Assembly (NCBI RefSeq): GCF_003590095.1
Contig: NC_039480.1
Coordinates: 12,873,328-12,937,327 of the forward strand
Direction of reading: 5' to 3'
Length of the DNA: 64,000 bases
DNA from: Trichoplusia ni
Taxonomy: Eukaryota; Arthropoda; Insecta; Lepidoptera; Noctuidae
Shown here: piece after piece, positions 12,841 through 26,262 of the stretch
Layout of the letters: each line of letters begins with the position of its first letter
How positions within the stretch are numbered: the stretch's first letter is position 1
Made by a program: the position numbers and the translations under genes
Notes under the pieces: model-generated
The model's database searches: none
What the model saw: the letters and a program-made list of their open reading frames with translations, nothing else
What the model was told of the DNA's origin: nothing

Positions 12841-14729
12841 ATATTACTTATTCTTTGCAAACGCTCTACTTAATCTCATTCATACTCAACCGCAATATAA
12901 ATAAAAGCCTTCAAGAGAAGGTATTCGTATTTCCATCGCGGTATTTAATGTGTCACAACAAAGTCTTTATTTCGCTTAACATTTTATTGCGTGCCCGTGT
13001 TTCGCTTGAGGGCTGACAGTTCGCTTAGGTTTTGAAATTCAGTGAAATATTTCTTACATGAAATATTCCCGTCGCAGGAATATTCGATGAATTGTTTTCA
13101 TCTTTTGTGAAGAGTCAGCGATGAGATACTATAGAAATGTAAGTTATGTATGAAACATAAATAAGAAGGAAGACGTTCTCCAAAATTAAAAATGAAAATT
13201 GAGCTTTTAATGAAAAATCCATACATTTTTATTGCGAATATTTTTATTTTATATGCCATCAAATTAAACACCGCCAAATATGCCGTCAATTAATTTCTTG
13301 GAGATAATTTATTTATGCACAGTCAACAGTATTTTAATTATGAACAAGCTTCACCGAAATACGTATAGATTTTGCAACTTGAACGCTACTGATTAATTTT
13401 AATTGTGTTTACATTATCACGTATCACATATTCATAAATGAGGGGCTAATTAGTCGCGCGTCACCGCCTAATCACGCGAATGTGTTTATACCTACTTATA
13501 TTAAGTGCATACCATAGCTAATTAGACATAGTATACGTTTAGTATATTTATATACATAAAAACTGTACTGAAATCTGTAATTTACAAATTCCACAAATGT
13601 TGTGTGTATTATACTTTTGTACCGCTACATCGACCCTACCCTAGCTCCTGCTTATTCTTATTGTATGGATAATGTAAAATCTAATGTCAAAGTTTAGACC
13701 GGCTTTTGTATTAACTTAAACTTATGTGGTTACGAACTCTATACTATTGGCACTGCTGAAGCAAAAAATCTTGCTTGATTCGACGCACGCAATGAGTATA
13801 CTACTTTGATACCATACCAAACTCATATTAAATCCTTCAGATGCTCTCTAAAATACACGAACTTTTTCAGTTTCTTTAGATAAATAATGTTTATAAATAA
13901 AACGGCTAATGTCCTTAAGTCTGTTGGCAGGTCGCCAGAATAGCCCCATATGGGCAAGAAGGTTTTATTCGTGATATTTTAGGCCATTCGCTTTTGTTCT
14001 GCCTCGAGTTGTTTTAGCAACTTGATTTTCGTAAACAATATGTGGATATGAAGTTTCACACTTGTGTTCTTGGATGTCTTGTTGAGAACTTCGAATATAC
14101 AGGGACTTAGTTGGGGAAGATATGACTATCTATCACTTGTGATAAGTTATTTGGTCCTTTGCCACTTACGAGTATACTAAATGCTCTTTCTGCTAAATAA
14201 AAGTTGATATTGTGAGCTGAAGTGTTTCTTTGTCACGTTTCGCCTGAACCACTGAACGTTTCACTTTCAATTTGAAGTATATATCCTTCACAAGTTTTAC
14301 ACACATTATCATCAAACGCTGGGTTCTTGCCGGTGTAGCTTTCTCAGTACGGTGCCATCTCTTACTACCTACGTTTTTTCTTCTACCCTTTCTTTCAGTT
14401 GGTCCATGAACTATTTATTTACTTCTAGATCATTCTTAAGTAGAACCTACATATATGTACAAGTTATAGACAAATATCGATCTGACTTAAAGAACAACAA
14501 TGCTGAGTAACGTTTAATTATCAAAACATATCAATTACAAGGTCAAGCGTAATGTTTATGTTATTACTAAAAATATTTGAATGTTATTAAGCATCCAACA
14601 ATTATTATGTTGACGAAAATTGTTTACAAAACGACTCAATGTGAGTTTAAAGCGGGTGTGTCATACATTTTTTTATGTATGAAATACATGTGAAGGATTT
14701 GGCGTTTTGGGATATAGCATCATGGTTAA

Positions 14730-14885
14730 TGACTACACGGATAGTTGCCGAGTGGTTGCGGTCACAACTCCAAACCGGGTACGCGACGGGTCGCGGGTTT
14801 GATCCTCACATAGGACATGGGATACATGAATGCTTGTGCTAATTATGGGTATCTTTGTTCATGTACATTGTGAAATCATTTGAAA
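14730..14885 (+). mobile_element. tRNA-derived SINE, family 1
   Basis: It carries a tRNA-like head: A-box region ATAGTTGCCGAGTGGTTGCG, then GGTCGCGGGTTTGATCCTCA covering the B box, then TAGGACATGGGATAC and a body resembling GTGCTAATTATGG. Related copies lie at 32171-32350, 42005-42130, 35125-35215 (minus) and 42878-42975 (minus). Not a functional tRNA, because the acceptor stem does not close. Confidence 0.7.
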
Positions 14886-17113
14886 ATCCTTTGATTGATA
14901 TTATACGTATTATATTCTTACTGCTACTTCCAAAGCAATAGCATCATAATAAACCAACATGATGTATCACAATGGATTACAAAAGAGAATGAATTCAGAT
15001 CAATCTTGTCGAACTTCACCGGATAAGGATATCGATATATTTCAATCCAATAGATATTGCTATGTTTTCCCTTTGTCTCAATTTTCTTTAAAAAATCATA
15101 GGTATATTGATGAGTTCTGAGTTTGTTTCAACAGTTCTTCACATGGTAGTCGTATTTGAAATGTCGACGAGAACGTTCTCAAGAAAAGACATGTAAAAGT
15201 GATGACATATCCTACTTGCAGAATAAGTAATTTCATTTCAGTACATTCATAACATTGAGACCAGATTAAAGATCCAGATCAACCTTTTAAAATAAGATTT
15301 TATACTTCAGAAGCGAGACAGCGCACTTTGCAGCCTCTCTGTTCAATTGCGAAAATATTTTGGTAAGATGTGCCAGTAACCCTTATGAAAACGTTGCTCT
15401 CCTTTGCTTGGTAGCTTTACTGCTAGGTTACTGTCTTGTAGTAAACAATAAATTTTATATATTAATTGTGACCGTTACAAGGTATTCGACAAAAAAAATG
15501 TTGAGTCCGTCAGAAAGAATTGCAAAAAATATTGGATAGGTACGTATTTTTTTTATCTCGTAAACAAAGAAATTGCGGGACAAAGTGTTTAAAGACCTCT
15601 GTGACGCCACCAGCAGTACGTTTTTTACAAGCAGGTGATGTTTTTAGCACCCATTACCATACTTAAGTGCTTTTTACCCTACTTTTTGATGATTTGAACA
15701 TCCCCCTCCAATAACGGTCAAGTCCAGAACGACGACGAGATAAGGTCGCCTTTAGGTTTCACGCCATCTTTATCATTGTAAAGCAGAATGTAGAGTCAAA
15801 CAAACATTTAGCTAAGTGTCGTTTTTTCCAAGTTAAATTAACACTAAGATAGAAATCGGTTATTTAAATACACGATACAAAACAAAGTCAGCTGACGCGG
15901 CTCTACTAAACCGACGAAAACAAATACAACTCCGCTGTAAACTTTAAGCAAGACTACTAATTGTTAAACAGAGTATTTTTCGTTTCAGCACAATTGAATA
16001 AATAATCTCTGTTTCGGCGACTTGGATAAGTCAATACAAAGTCTATTAATACAAACAGATTTAAACAATAGATAAACAAAAACTAATAGAATATAGCTAA
16101 TGTAAAAATATGAAATAAATAAAAGAAATGAAATAAATAAAATGATTTGTAGTTTCGATATGGAATTGACACAATTCCACGCTGCTGATCATTCTGGCAC
16201 CTTGTCTGTTCTTCAATGACTTTGGCCGCTGTCAGTACCTTGTTAACTTTGTATTTTATGTTACCAAGAACTAATTAAAACGAACCCAACTTCCAAAACC
16301 ACACACTTTGGATAAAGTTTTGTACTGCATACATACTAAATAGTAATAGGGTAGTTTAACTTTATGCAACTTTATGTTCAACTTTGTATCTAAACCACTA
16401 AACCGATTTCGGTAAAAAAGGTAGGGTTTTAGCTTAAACTCCAAACAGGGTATTATATTATAAGGCATAGATTAATGTTTGCCGCTGTAAGTGATATTCC
16501 CAAGGGCAAAGTTGATTAATAACAAAGGCTGGAAATTACGAATAGCCATAAAAATAAAATTATAGTTAAAACTGTACATCATTTGCATACACATATCAAC
16601 GTTTTATAACGCGGTACAGTATAACCCACCCTACATACCACCTATATTTTAATATTCAACACTTTTAACAAGCATGCATACTAATTAATTAGCTGCTTTA
16701 ATTTCCTTTACCTACGTTATCAAGCATACTTCAGCGTGTGTGAAGCTTTGTTATTTAATTTATGGGTCAAGGGATACGAAAAATTCGGTAATTTACCCGC
16801 TCTGCGACAATATGTGGGGTTGCAAAGGTATTTTTTGAGTGTTCACTACAGTCAGTTGACACGAAAAGGAATGTCATATCATTCTTCTTTTGATCTATGA
16901 ACATATGAATATTTAAACAACCTTGATTAATCAACAACAATGATGACCTATTTTATTTTTTATTTTTTATCACGTCACCTAATTCACTCCAGATGTGTGT
17001 CTGCACAGCTTATTATGTCAGAAATCACACAAATACAAAATGTTTGGAAATAGTTAGAAGTAAACCCAAAAAAATTTTGGCGTGACTGAATCTTCCGTCA
17101 ACCCTTTGTTAGG

Positions 17114-17174
17114 TGAATTTTATTATAGTTAATTCATTATATAAAATATAATGAATTAACTATAATAAAATTCA
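17114..17174. repeat. Perfect palindrome, 29-bp arms, 3-base loop
   Basis: Left arm 17114-17142 (TGAATTTTATTATAGTTAAT...) is exactly complementary to 17146-17174 around the AAA at 17143-17145. Arms are AT-rich. It could be a MITE remnant, a cruciform-forming site or a fold in the intron RNA; I see no sign of which. Confidence 0.9.
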
Positions 17175-18452
17175 GCCTTCATTCTTTTGATCATTCTCTT
17201 TTGTCATCAATCATCATCTCCTTTGTCAGATAATAATGGTGGGCAGCAGTTAGTTCATAAGAAACATTTTTTGTACACAAAGTTAGTAGAATTTGAATAA
17301 AATGAATGCATCGTCAATAGTAGTCCAGTGGAAACCAATTACACTACTAAAATTCATTTTCGAAGTGCGAGTACAGCGTTGAAAAATATCAGAAATCGAA
17401 AACATTCAAATAGAAAGCTCTCTGAAACTACTTTAGTATGTAAATAACGACTCGCGAAAATCATTCAGTCAGAAAGCGGAACTCAGAACGAAAAATCATG
17501 GCGTTTAACGTTACTCTCATTCACCATAAATCTCTTTGAAACGTGCCCACTTAAAAACAGTATGTTTTCACAAAAACTACGAAACAAACGTTAAATCATC
17601 AAGTCGTTAGCAATATTTAATTTTAAGTATTTTTATATTCTAATCGCATTTTGATAGCCCTAAAAAGTAAACGTAATGCTAATGTGTCAAAGAACTTTTG
17701 ACTTAGACATACACGCAAAATATTTTACACAGCGTGTGGGTACGTTAAATTTTAAATTATGGGTAAAATATTTCATATTACAGCGTGCAAAGGAAATACC
17801 CAGCCATATTTCAGAAACGCTTCCCTCCATAGAAATGTAGGTAGAACTTTCCTTTAAAAGACTGAATTCTCAAGAATAAAAATTGGTCTTGCCATATAAG
17901 AAAACGTAAACTTTATCATTGAATAGTTATACACCATACATAAAAAAATAGGTATTTAACCTTATAAAAACCGATTCTTATTCCCCTCGATCTCGTTCCA
18001 TCTACAAATTCTAAATCTAGTTCAGGATTCTTGCATATATTAACATGTATTTACAAATTAGCTTAGTTACATTTAGCGCCTGTTTCACAATCACTGAATA
18101 GAGAGAAAGAAAGAATAAGCTTTTATCTGTCACAACATGCATACAAAGTTATAAATGACACCGCCATTAAAAGCCAACTGCGACGGGTAGGTGGCCACTT
18201 AGCATTGTGTCGTGTTACGTCGCTAAAACACGGCGCTGATTTTCACTGATCACCTAAGTGACGAGCGGATACTAAGCCAGTTACGATAATAAATTAGTAT
18301 TAATAATTAGCCGCTATCTGGCAGATCAATTGAAATATTTTGCATTATTTGCATGAACTGTCAAGAAATTTAACAGGAACTTATGTGACGGTGGTGAAAC
18401 AGGGCCTCAATGTAAGCTTTACGGTGTATAAGGCTGCAAGGTTGTAACTCAC

Positions 18453-18556
18453 CTAGTACCGGCGACGGGCTGCCACACGGCGTCAAGGGGCGCGTGCGCA
18501 GGTGGCGGGGGCTCCCCGTTCTCCCCGCCCCCCGTCTCCGTCCTGCCCTCCCAGCC
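18453..18556 (-). CDS. Second exon of the same membrane protein gene
   Basis: 104 bases between a good acceptor (TTTTTCCAG) and a good donor (GTGAGT). It opens in phase 0, matching the end of the 40124-40300 exon, and leaves phase 2. It encodes a flexible stem, GWEGRTETGGGENGEPPPPA, then HAPLDAVWQPVAGTR. The ending AVWQPVAGTR resembles, from memory, the entry into the catalytic domain of insect glycosyltransferase family 92 (DUF23) proteins; that is the only reason for the family guess. The exon is sharply GC-rich in an AT-rich setting. A different frame is open on the same strand but gives an Arg-rich sequence with no plausible phase partner. Confidence 0.6.
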
Positions 18557-18639
18557 CTGGAAAAACACAACAACTTGAATACTAGAAGACATACAGGTCA
18601 GGGGGCCTATCAGTACCATTTTAATTAGGTCCATTGTCG

Positions 18640-18686
18640 GTGAGGAAGCGAGATGCCCCGCTCTACCCCATGTAAGGGGTAGAGAC
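18640..18686 (+). repeat. GGAAG-GAGATGCC hairpin repeat, copy 2
   Basis: GGAAGCGAGATGCCCCG followed by CTCTACCCC (18661-18669) and its exact complement GGGGTAGAG (18676-18684) around a 6-base loop. It lies less than 100 bases from the acceptor of the 18453-18556 exon. Confidence 0.6.
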
Positions 18687-20400
18687 GTCTAGCTTAAAAA
18701 TCACAACGATCTTACTAAATGGTAGGTTATCAATGTTATACACAGAAGTGACGTCACGCGTTTGTACTATTAACTGTAATTTGATCAATTCATGTTAGCG
18801 GGACAAACTAAAAATGTAATACGTATTCATTATTTTTCATTAAACTATATGACGGACATTCAAATATACAATACAAAAATCTCATCCATATTATGATAAT
18901 AATAACTATAGATTGAAGAGTCCATAAAAAAGTGGAAAGTCCCCTTAACCGTTTTGATTGTTTTGCGCCCTCGTCTTTAGACAAACGTATCCATATAATC
19001 ATACGTAATCAGACTAAAATGTAAATACTATCTACTTTTACCATTACCTACAAATGAATCCTAAATTTAGTTCACTCAAGGAATTAGAATGCTCTTTCCC
19101 CGTACGTAATTAATTTATTGCATAGAAGCCAAACCCAATCCTAGTTACCCACCGGCCAGAGGTAATGCATAACAAATTAGGAGGTACGGTCAGCAACGAC
19201 AGACGACGAACAAGATCACGTTTAAGAGCAACATCAATGTTCAGTGACCGCACCACCCACTACAATATTGTTGTTCAGCTCGTTCAATAAATTTAAGTAT
19301 CATTATTATTTTGAATAGCCTAACTCTTATAGTGAACTGAAGCGTGTTCATAACTATGTATAGCAGATGCAGCAATATTTTTTCGTCACTTGTCACGCTG
19401 TCTCTATCAACGTCAAGCAGAATATAGAGACAAAAACACACTTTGGAACGTCACTTAAATTTACTGAAAAGTCTGTTAAATTGCATTTTGTTACGTTAAC
19501 ATGTCTTGTACGTCAGACAGTATTCACCGACTCTTGTTTCTAACTGTACCTACCTTCCTTCACAAGGATTCTGTTCCTACAATCCCTCGAGATTTCCAAA
19601 ATTTACACCGCATCTGCAGCGCACCTAATTGGGTATTTCGATTCGAGTTAATTTACTAGTAGTCGTCCTGACTAAATCGCTCGCTACAGTCGCTACAGGA
19701 TCAATAAGTTATTACTGCCATTAGCCGACTGTATAAGAATAGAACTAGCTTTCTAGATTTGAAAATAGAATTAAGGGATTTTTTTTAATTAGTAAGTGCA
19801 TTTTGTGTTTTGTAAAAAAGTATTTTAGGCCAAACACGATGATTAATCAGTTTATGACAAGAGCAGCAGTATGATGTCAAATAATTAAAATAAATCACCC
19901 GATTAAATCGTTATTACACATTCCTATCTTCTTAATATATAATGTTTTGATATATTTAACTTAGTAACACCACAACGTATAAATTTCGAAAATGTATAAT
20001 GTAAACGAAATTGTACTCAAAACGAGACCTGGGTCTTCCTAAGCCCGCGCTCAACTATTGTACACCTAAGGTTTTTTTACCTGGATAACCGACAATCACA
20101 CCAACGCCTACATAAAAAATAACTATCCAGTGATAATAACAAAACCTAAAAAAACCAACAACAACCTCTAATATCAGAATTTAACCAAGTAAATAAATCA
20201 CTAGCCACTGCACTTAATGATCAACTTATCTCATAAATAGGTAGAAAGCTGTTAGGATCTAATCGAGCAAACTTAGCCGGCGCCTGGCATTAACCGGCGG
20301 TCTTAATACCTTAGGAACACACCTATCTGCAGCTAATCCCGCTCCAGCTCACTTATGTAGTCAAATTATACCGTTATAATCTCCTAGGATTACAAACAAT

Positions 20401-20461
20401 GCACTTGGAGAGGCCTATGTCCAGCAGTGGACTGCGATAGGCTGATGATGATGATGATGAT
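20401..20461 (+). mobile_element. Severely 5'-truncated RTE-type retrotransposon insertion with target-site duplication
   Basis: Only the last 15 codons of ORF2 remain (ALGEAYVQQWTAIG then TGA), followed by a (GAT)n tail. The insert is bounded by an exact 13-base duplication, GATTACAAACAAT, at 20388-20400 and 20462-20474. GEAYVQQW before the stop is a signature I recognise from lepidopteran RTE-like elements. Confidence 0.85.
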
Positions 20462-22014
20462 GATTACAAACAATAAGTTTTAGATAGCGAGATACCTACT
20501 TGAAGGATACTTAAGTATTATACATTAAAATTTATATAAGGGTATTATTCTGAATTCAGTTCTCTGAGCGAATGAGAAAAAGAAGAAATTTGTTTTTTTT
20601 TCTCTTATTAAGAACAGCTTTATCTCTATAAATGTTGATGAAACTAAGGCATGGAAATCATTTAAACTACATTTAAGGACGTTGGTGACTTGTAGTAGCC
20701 ACAATAGTGGACGATGCGGGCGAAGCCTTTTACAGAAGCTACATACATAGATGGCAAAATACATTTATACATAGTTCGTATATCGTAAAATTTAAGTTGC
20801 ATTTTCTTCTAAACAAAAGTTATTTCGTTTTCAAGAGAACCAATTTAATATACCTTTAAAAGGATGAGGTTATATAATTCGTAATTTCTGAAGATAGTTT
20901 TAAACCTTTAACGTGTGAACATAGAGAAAAGTTATAGAGGCATAGTTATTCAACAATTGCAAGACGTCGAGCCAGATTAAGACATGAGGGGATTACGGCC
21001 GACGGCTTATGTCTTGAAAACATAGCTGACGGTATAAGCCGAAACATGGAATACAGGTACATACACAGCATACACTACCTACTACCCTCTTTGAGAGAGA
21101 TCAAAATATAAAAGGTAGGTAACTCTGACGATAAAAAGTCGGTCTGGAGCGAGTCAGACTCGCGACAGTGATGGTTCCCTACAAATAGGCTAAAGTAAAA
21201 CAAATTGCAATAAACATTGGTCGTCCAACAAATTTTCGACCCTACTAGCAGTTGCTTAAGATTTTTATTTCAATTGTCTAGCTATCACGATTCGTGAGGT
21301 CTGATGACATGCAGACGAACTGATGGAGAGATCTGGGAGCCTTAGTAATAGCGATCCGTTTTTGAAATAGGAAAAGACACAAGAAACCGTAAAAATTAAT
21401 CTGAACGAACTTTAAGTTCGTACTTTGGAAAAAAGGAAGAAGTCTTTATCTCTAATCCCTAATCGAAATTTCTTATTACCAAACTATAATACGTAACTCT
21501 TTCGTAATATTCGATGAACAACAAAACTTTACACAAACATATATTAAGTAAATAAACGAGTGATTAATTCATTGGTACATTTGACTTAGGAAGTTTATTT
21601 GTTTTTATTCTCATTAAATGTATTGTAAGCCACGTTTTAAGATTAAATCACACTAAGATTGTTTTTAAGCAGATGACCACAGGGCACACATTCGTATATG
21701 TGTGCCTACTAACACAATATTATTTTAGATTAATATCACTAAGTACAGTTTTTAATCTTTTAAAACATTAACTTTCGTATAGCTTTATACAATACAACGT
21801 GTGCTACCATTTAACTCATCAATCACTCTATTTGATCTTGTCTATGGCTTTCAGTAATAATGGTATTATGTAGTATGCACATTATGTAGTACAAACAGAT
21901 GCGGCCCTGGACGTGTTGACAAACATGTTTAGTCTCGTATATTGATTAAAAATATTAGGCCTTTTCATTTTTCAGAAAATAATTACAGTTCTACAAATAT
22001 CTTACTATTTCCTA

Positions 22015-22211
22015 GTAATGTTATAAACGCGAAAGTTTGTATGTATGGAGGTTTGTTAAGTTCCTCATACACGTAAAAACACTGAACGTATTAGACGAAA
22101 CTTGGTACACAGATAGTTTATAACCAGGATTCAAGTATAGGATAGTTTTAATCCCGATTTTAGTTCCCGTCTGATCATTTTGGATTTCTAACAGGCGGAC
22201 AACAGCTAATA
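22015..22211 (+). mobile_element. Dispersed element, ACGAAACTTGGTACACAGAT type
   Basis: ATAAACGCGAAAGTTTGTAT, GACGAAACTTGGTACACAGA TAGTTTATAA and the end GGCGGACAACAGCTAAT. The second copy at 41752-41896 shares the GGTACACAGATAGTTTATAA block. Confidence 0.6.
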
Positions 22212-23700
22212 GACTTCCAAGATTTAGTTAATAAAGGGAGTCGGGATCGCTTCGTCACTAAACGATATTTTTTTTCGTTAAATATTATCGGTTAATGACG
22301 TCATGAGTCTTCACGCTTTGGCTATGTGTATGATAACTTATCCTACTTCTGATAGCATTCATTCGACGCCTTATAATTTTCTAGTTCATTCATATTTCAT
22401 GCCGCGTCTTGCCGCCCGAGTTAATGTCGCGCTATGTGTAGACACACCTTTAGACTCGACTAATCGTTGTTGATGGGTATTAAAACAACATGTTTTTTTC
22501 CAGTAAAGGTATACTAAACAATAATTAATAAATGCTTTAAACATTAATACTTTCTGTTAATAGACAATTAATAGATCAGTAGTGACCTCTGATAAAGTAT
22601 TAGATGGAAAGATCAATATTGATATCATTTTTAATTGAACGAAAACGTGTTTAAACATGTCGACGGGCATGAAAGCACGCTGCAGTTCTGTGTGCCGTGA
22701 CAAGTGACAATTTATGTTCGGTCCATTACAGATACTACATAACAAATAGAACGTGCCAGTTGTATCAGTCGAGCGTACAAGTTTTATACAGTTTTGTGCT
22801 TAGAACATAAAAAGAACATGTAATATATACATTTTTAATGCAATGGTATATTTTAAGGGATACGGCAGTCTTTTCCCGCGTTTTTCTCCGTGTAGATGTC
22901 GGTTAAAGCTTTGAAAACATTGCCCTCTACATGACGCAGTCAGGTAAAAAGTATATGTTAAAGCAGGGTGCCGGCTTCCTCCATACTGTGTACAGGAATC
23001 AAGGCGCCACAAGAAGCACTACAAAACTCCATTCTATTTCACAAACTCGCGTTCATATAATTATTGGGAGAGCTTTAATTGTAAGTTTTGAAACCCAACA
23101 TTTTTATATTAGGCAGGCAAAAAAATAAATATGTTAATGTTTAATAGTTGGTCATGATTTTGTATATGTGTTGTTGCCGCTCTGACCTCAATTAACAGAA
23201 ATAAAAATGGGGTTCAAGCAATGGCCAGTAAACCCTTGATACCGCAAATCAAATTAGCACTTGACCGGTTTTAACAAAACAGAGACAATCACATCACTTT
23301 CGTCGCAACTGATTTAGCCAATCAGCAACATCGGTCCCAAACGTTAACATAAACATAAAACACATTAAAAGCGGCGTACGTTCCCCTAAAAGCCTCCAAA
23401 ACAATTAAATTCCCACAGGAGGCAGTTATGCAAGTTAAATATTGGCCGTTCATCGTGTGTGCACACAACTCTTGTTAATGAATAATCAATTGCAGTTGAA
23501 TGTCACTCGGTCTGCGCAAATGTTATTAGTAGCACAGTTGGCCCATTTACATAGAGAACGATATTAAGGTCAAATCGAATTTAGTTAATAGAACCTTCCT
23601 CAGACCCAGATTGCAATGTTACAGTGGAGATAATGTTCTGCTATTAAAAGTTTCAGAAGTGTAAAGTATATATTTATATAAGTACATGGTTTGAATATTC

Positions 23701-23815
23701 GTTTAGTGGTTAGTGGCCCTGACTGCTATACCGTAGATCATGGGTTCGATTCCCTCTCAGGGAAAATGTTGATTGGACGAGCTTGATCATGTTTTCTGTG
23801 TCTGACTGTAATCCA
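23701..23815 (+). mobile_element. tRNA-derived SINE, family 2
   Basis: TTTAGTGGTTAGTGGCCCTG, CATGGGTTCGATTCCCTCTC and a body ending TGTCTGACTGTAATCCACC. It directly abuts another repeat (23816-24010), so one probably inserted beside the other. Confidence 0.7.
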
Positions 23816-24010
23816 CCATATTATAAAATTCTCGTGTCACGATGTACGAAATGCAACTCCTCCGAAACAGCTCGACTGATTCTCATGACATTTTGTGCAT
23901 ACAGTCTGAAAATATTTTTATTTTTCATAGTTCCCAATAAAAAAAGACCTAAACTGGGCTGACTGTGTAAGGCTGACAAGGTACTATCATTCATCCATAT
24001 CTCAATCATA
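23816..24010 (+). mobile_element. Dispersed element, CTCCGAAACAG head, decayed
   Basis: TATAAAATTCTCGTGTCACG, AACTCCTCCGAAACAGCTCG and CTGATTCTCATGACATTTTG match the head of the 43741-44030 family; the rest is degraded. Confidence 0.6.
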
Positions 24011-25057
24011 TATTACAGAAAAAAACATGTCATATTATTGTTTTGTCGGCGTTTAATGCGTTAAAAGTATCTACGTAGTCATAGTCTAAAATAATGTGTA
24101 TTTTAAAATATTTACATTTACAGCCAAAAAAGTAACACCAGAAATATTAAAAAAGGACCTGCAAAATTCTTGTCTCCGTGAAGCTTCGATACAAACCGTC
24201 CTTTAATAGAAACCGAGTACACCTCCATACTATTCCATAGTTCGATCCATTTTGATAGAAAGGTTCTGTCGGAAAATTTTATTCGTTCCTTTAGTTTATT
24301 GAATATGACGCCGGCATCCCGACAGTTTTTCACACGGGACCGACCCGTCTAGGACCATATTCGAATATTGTTTTGCACCCAACCCTCAAGCGAAATTTTG
24401 TTTCAGATGATCTTTCAATTTCGATGGTCCGTGAGCGGAAAGTAAATTGCATATAAATGTGTTTACTTTTTGCAACGTAAATACGAAAGAAAAATAAGAA
24501 AAATATTCAGGCATTCGCTTCGGAAGCCAATTGTAAGTGAAGTTTGAATAACGAGTGCATTTATTCTAATATTAAAAACTAAATATATATCTATTATAAT
24601 AAAATGTATCTATTTACTATTTAGAATGCTTTATGGTAATGGTGTCGTTTCGGAATTTAAACTATTCGTTATCGTCACACTAGTTTAAATAATTAAAAAA
24701 AAAATAACAAAATAGGTTTTAATTCAAAAATGTACCTACTTTTCCAACTTTAACACTATTCATAGTTACACCCACACTTACGTATTTAATTGTAGTTATG
24801 TATGTGTGTCATAATTCGTTATACTTATTATAACAACACTGTTTGGATTTTGTGTTAGCTAGTATAGACGACGTAACAAATTCATTTACTAAGTACCTAC
24901 TTCATATCATTTGGATTAGGCTTGGGCATTTTGTCCTTTCATGCTATTATATGGATAATTAACTGTTTCCTTATTTGTGTTAAGTGAAAGTAAATCCAAT
25001 ACAGAGAAATAAAATATTTGCAATGAAATACAAACAATACTGTAGAAAGAATCGAAC

Positions 25058-25168
25058 GTCATCATCAACCCATATTCGCCCACTGCTGGACATAGGCCTC
25101 CCCTATTGCACACCATCGAGATCTATCTTCGGTTGCTCGCATCCAGCTCCTGCCAGCCTACCGAGGTC
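25058..25168 (-). mobile_element. RTE-type retrotransposon 3' end fragment
   Basis: The minus strand reads RSWMRATEDRSRWCAI then GEAYVQQWANMG and a stop (25065-25067), then a short TGA/GAT tail. An in-frame stop just upstream of RSW and the lack of anything further show it is a dead, 5'-truncated copy. It belongs to the same family as 20401-20461. Confidence 0.8.
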
Positions 25169-25671
25169 AATGACCAGAATTTTAAATTGTTTATTGCACA
25201 GTGACACGTCCTGTTTAGAGTTAACGCACATAAAATAAATGTCAAAATGTTAAATGGGTTAGGAAACGTCAATAATCGTGCAACATTATGCATGCATGTT
25301 GCAACAATATGTAATGCATGTTTATCCATACACCGAACCGCTTTTTTCATTTATATTTTTAATTTAACGTGAAAAGTGTCAAGCCTTGACCAAACGAATA
25401 AAATCTTATTCGTTACAAGTCACCTGTGATTTAAAATTATGGTAAAATAATAAGCATATCTTTGCTATCAAATAAATCATTTTTACGAAACAGTAGAAGA
25501 AATATCTGCTTTTAGTATTTTGTATTCTTCAAATACTTCTGTTTTCAACATAACGACTACTGTATGGCCATATGGCAAACCTAATTCCATACAGTTGTTT
25601 ATTTATAAAACTGTTAAACTCCTTAAGAAGCGTAACAATCACTTTCGACGTCGAACATCACTCAGTTAACA

Positions 25672-25776
25672 AGTCACTCTTAAGTGTCATGCTGTCTTTG
25701 TCACTGTAAAGAGTAGTAGAGACAAGTAGACAGATAAACAATTGTCGAAGTGTCGTTTATAAATACGGCTGTTAGA
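25672..25776. mobile_element. Decayed relative of the GCCGTATTCACAAA MITE
   Basis: Contains CACTCTTAAGTGTCATGCTG, TCTTTGTCACTGTAAAGAG, AGAGACAAGTAGACAG and ends TATAAATACGGCTG, the same order as in the 4615-4760 family. The left terminus is lost. Confidence 0.55.
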
Positions 25777-26118
25777 CAATCTACAACACAACCCTTTTCA
25801 ATTAAACCAGACAAAGAAACAACGTCGTACAAAAAAAGAGAGAAATATTTTCACTCTGTGCAGCGAAGACCGCATTACGCAAACGGCACGAATGCAGTGA
25901 AAAATGAATGAACAAATATACCGGGACAACCGGATACCATACAAAATGCTCGTCATGAATCAAGAAGCGTTCACCCCGAGGTGCAAATCAGAAATATACA
26001 TGACATCTCGTTTATTTTCATAGTAAAGGTGACAACACACGTACAGACTATTTCAACCTAAATTAGACCAGATAGAGAGAGCGATAATTTTACGTTATTG
26101 AAAGTGAAAATGTAATTG

Positions 26119-26262
26119 TCGACTGGCCTGTTGGTCTAGCTGTTAGTCCAGTCCTGACTGTTATATCGGAGGACGTGGGTTTGATTCCCACCCTGGACAA
26201 ATACTAGTGTGATAAGCACGATTGTTTTTCCTGTGGTTTTAGTATTATGTTAGAATAACAAT
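26119..26262 (+). mobile_element. tRNA-derived SINE, family 2
   Basis: GGCCTGTTGGTCTAGCTGTT (A box), GACGTGGGTTTGATTCCCAC (B box) and CCTGGACAAATACTAGTGTG, followed by ATAAGCACGATTG. The related copy at 23701-23815 shares the order CCTGACTG-TA, GGGTTCGATTCCC and the TCTG-GT body. Confidence 0.7.

Larger units (their letters stand above)
1..18452 (-). other. Intron 2 of the membrane protein gene (continues off the left edge)
   Basis: No exon supported. Besides the repeats listed separately, the stretches at 584-2530, 4770-6290, 6620-8860, 9820-11460, 12840-17110 (apart from a SINE at about 14730-14885 and a decayed MITE at about 15740) and 17180-18450 are AT-rich DNA in which I see nothing definite. 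A GC-richer patch at 100-220 is unexplained. Confidence 0.5.
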
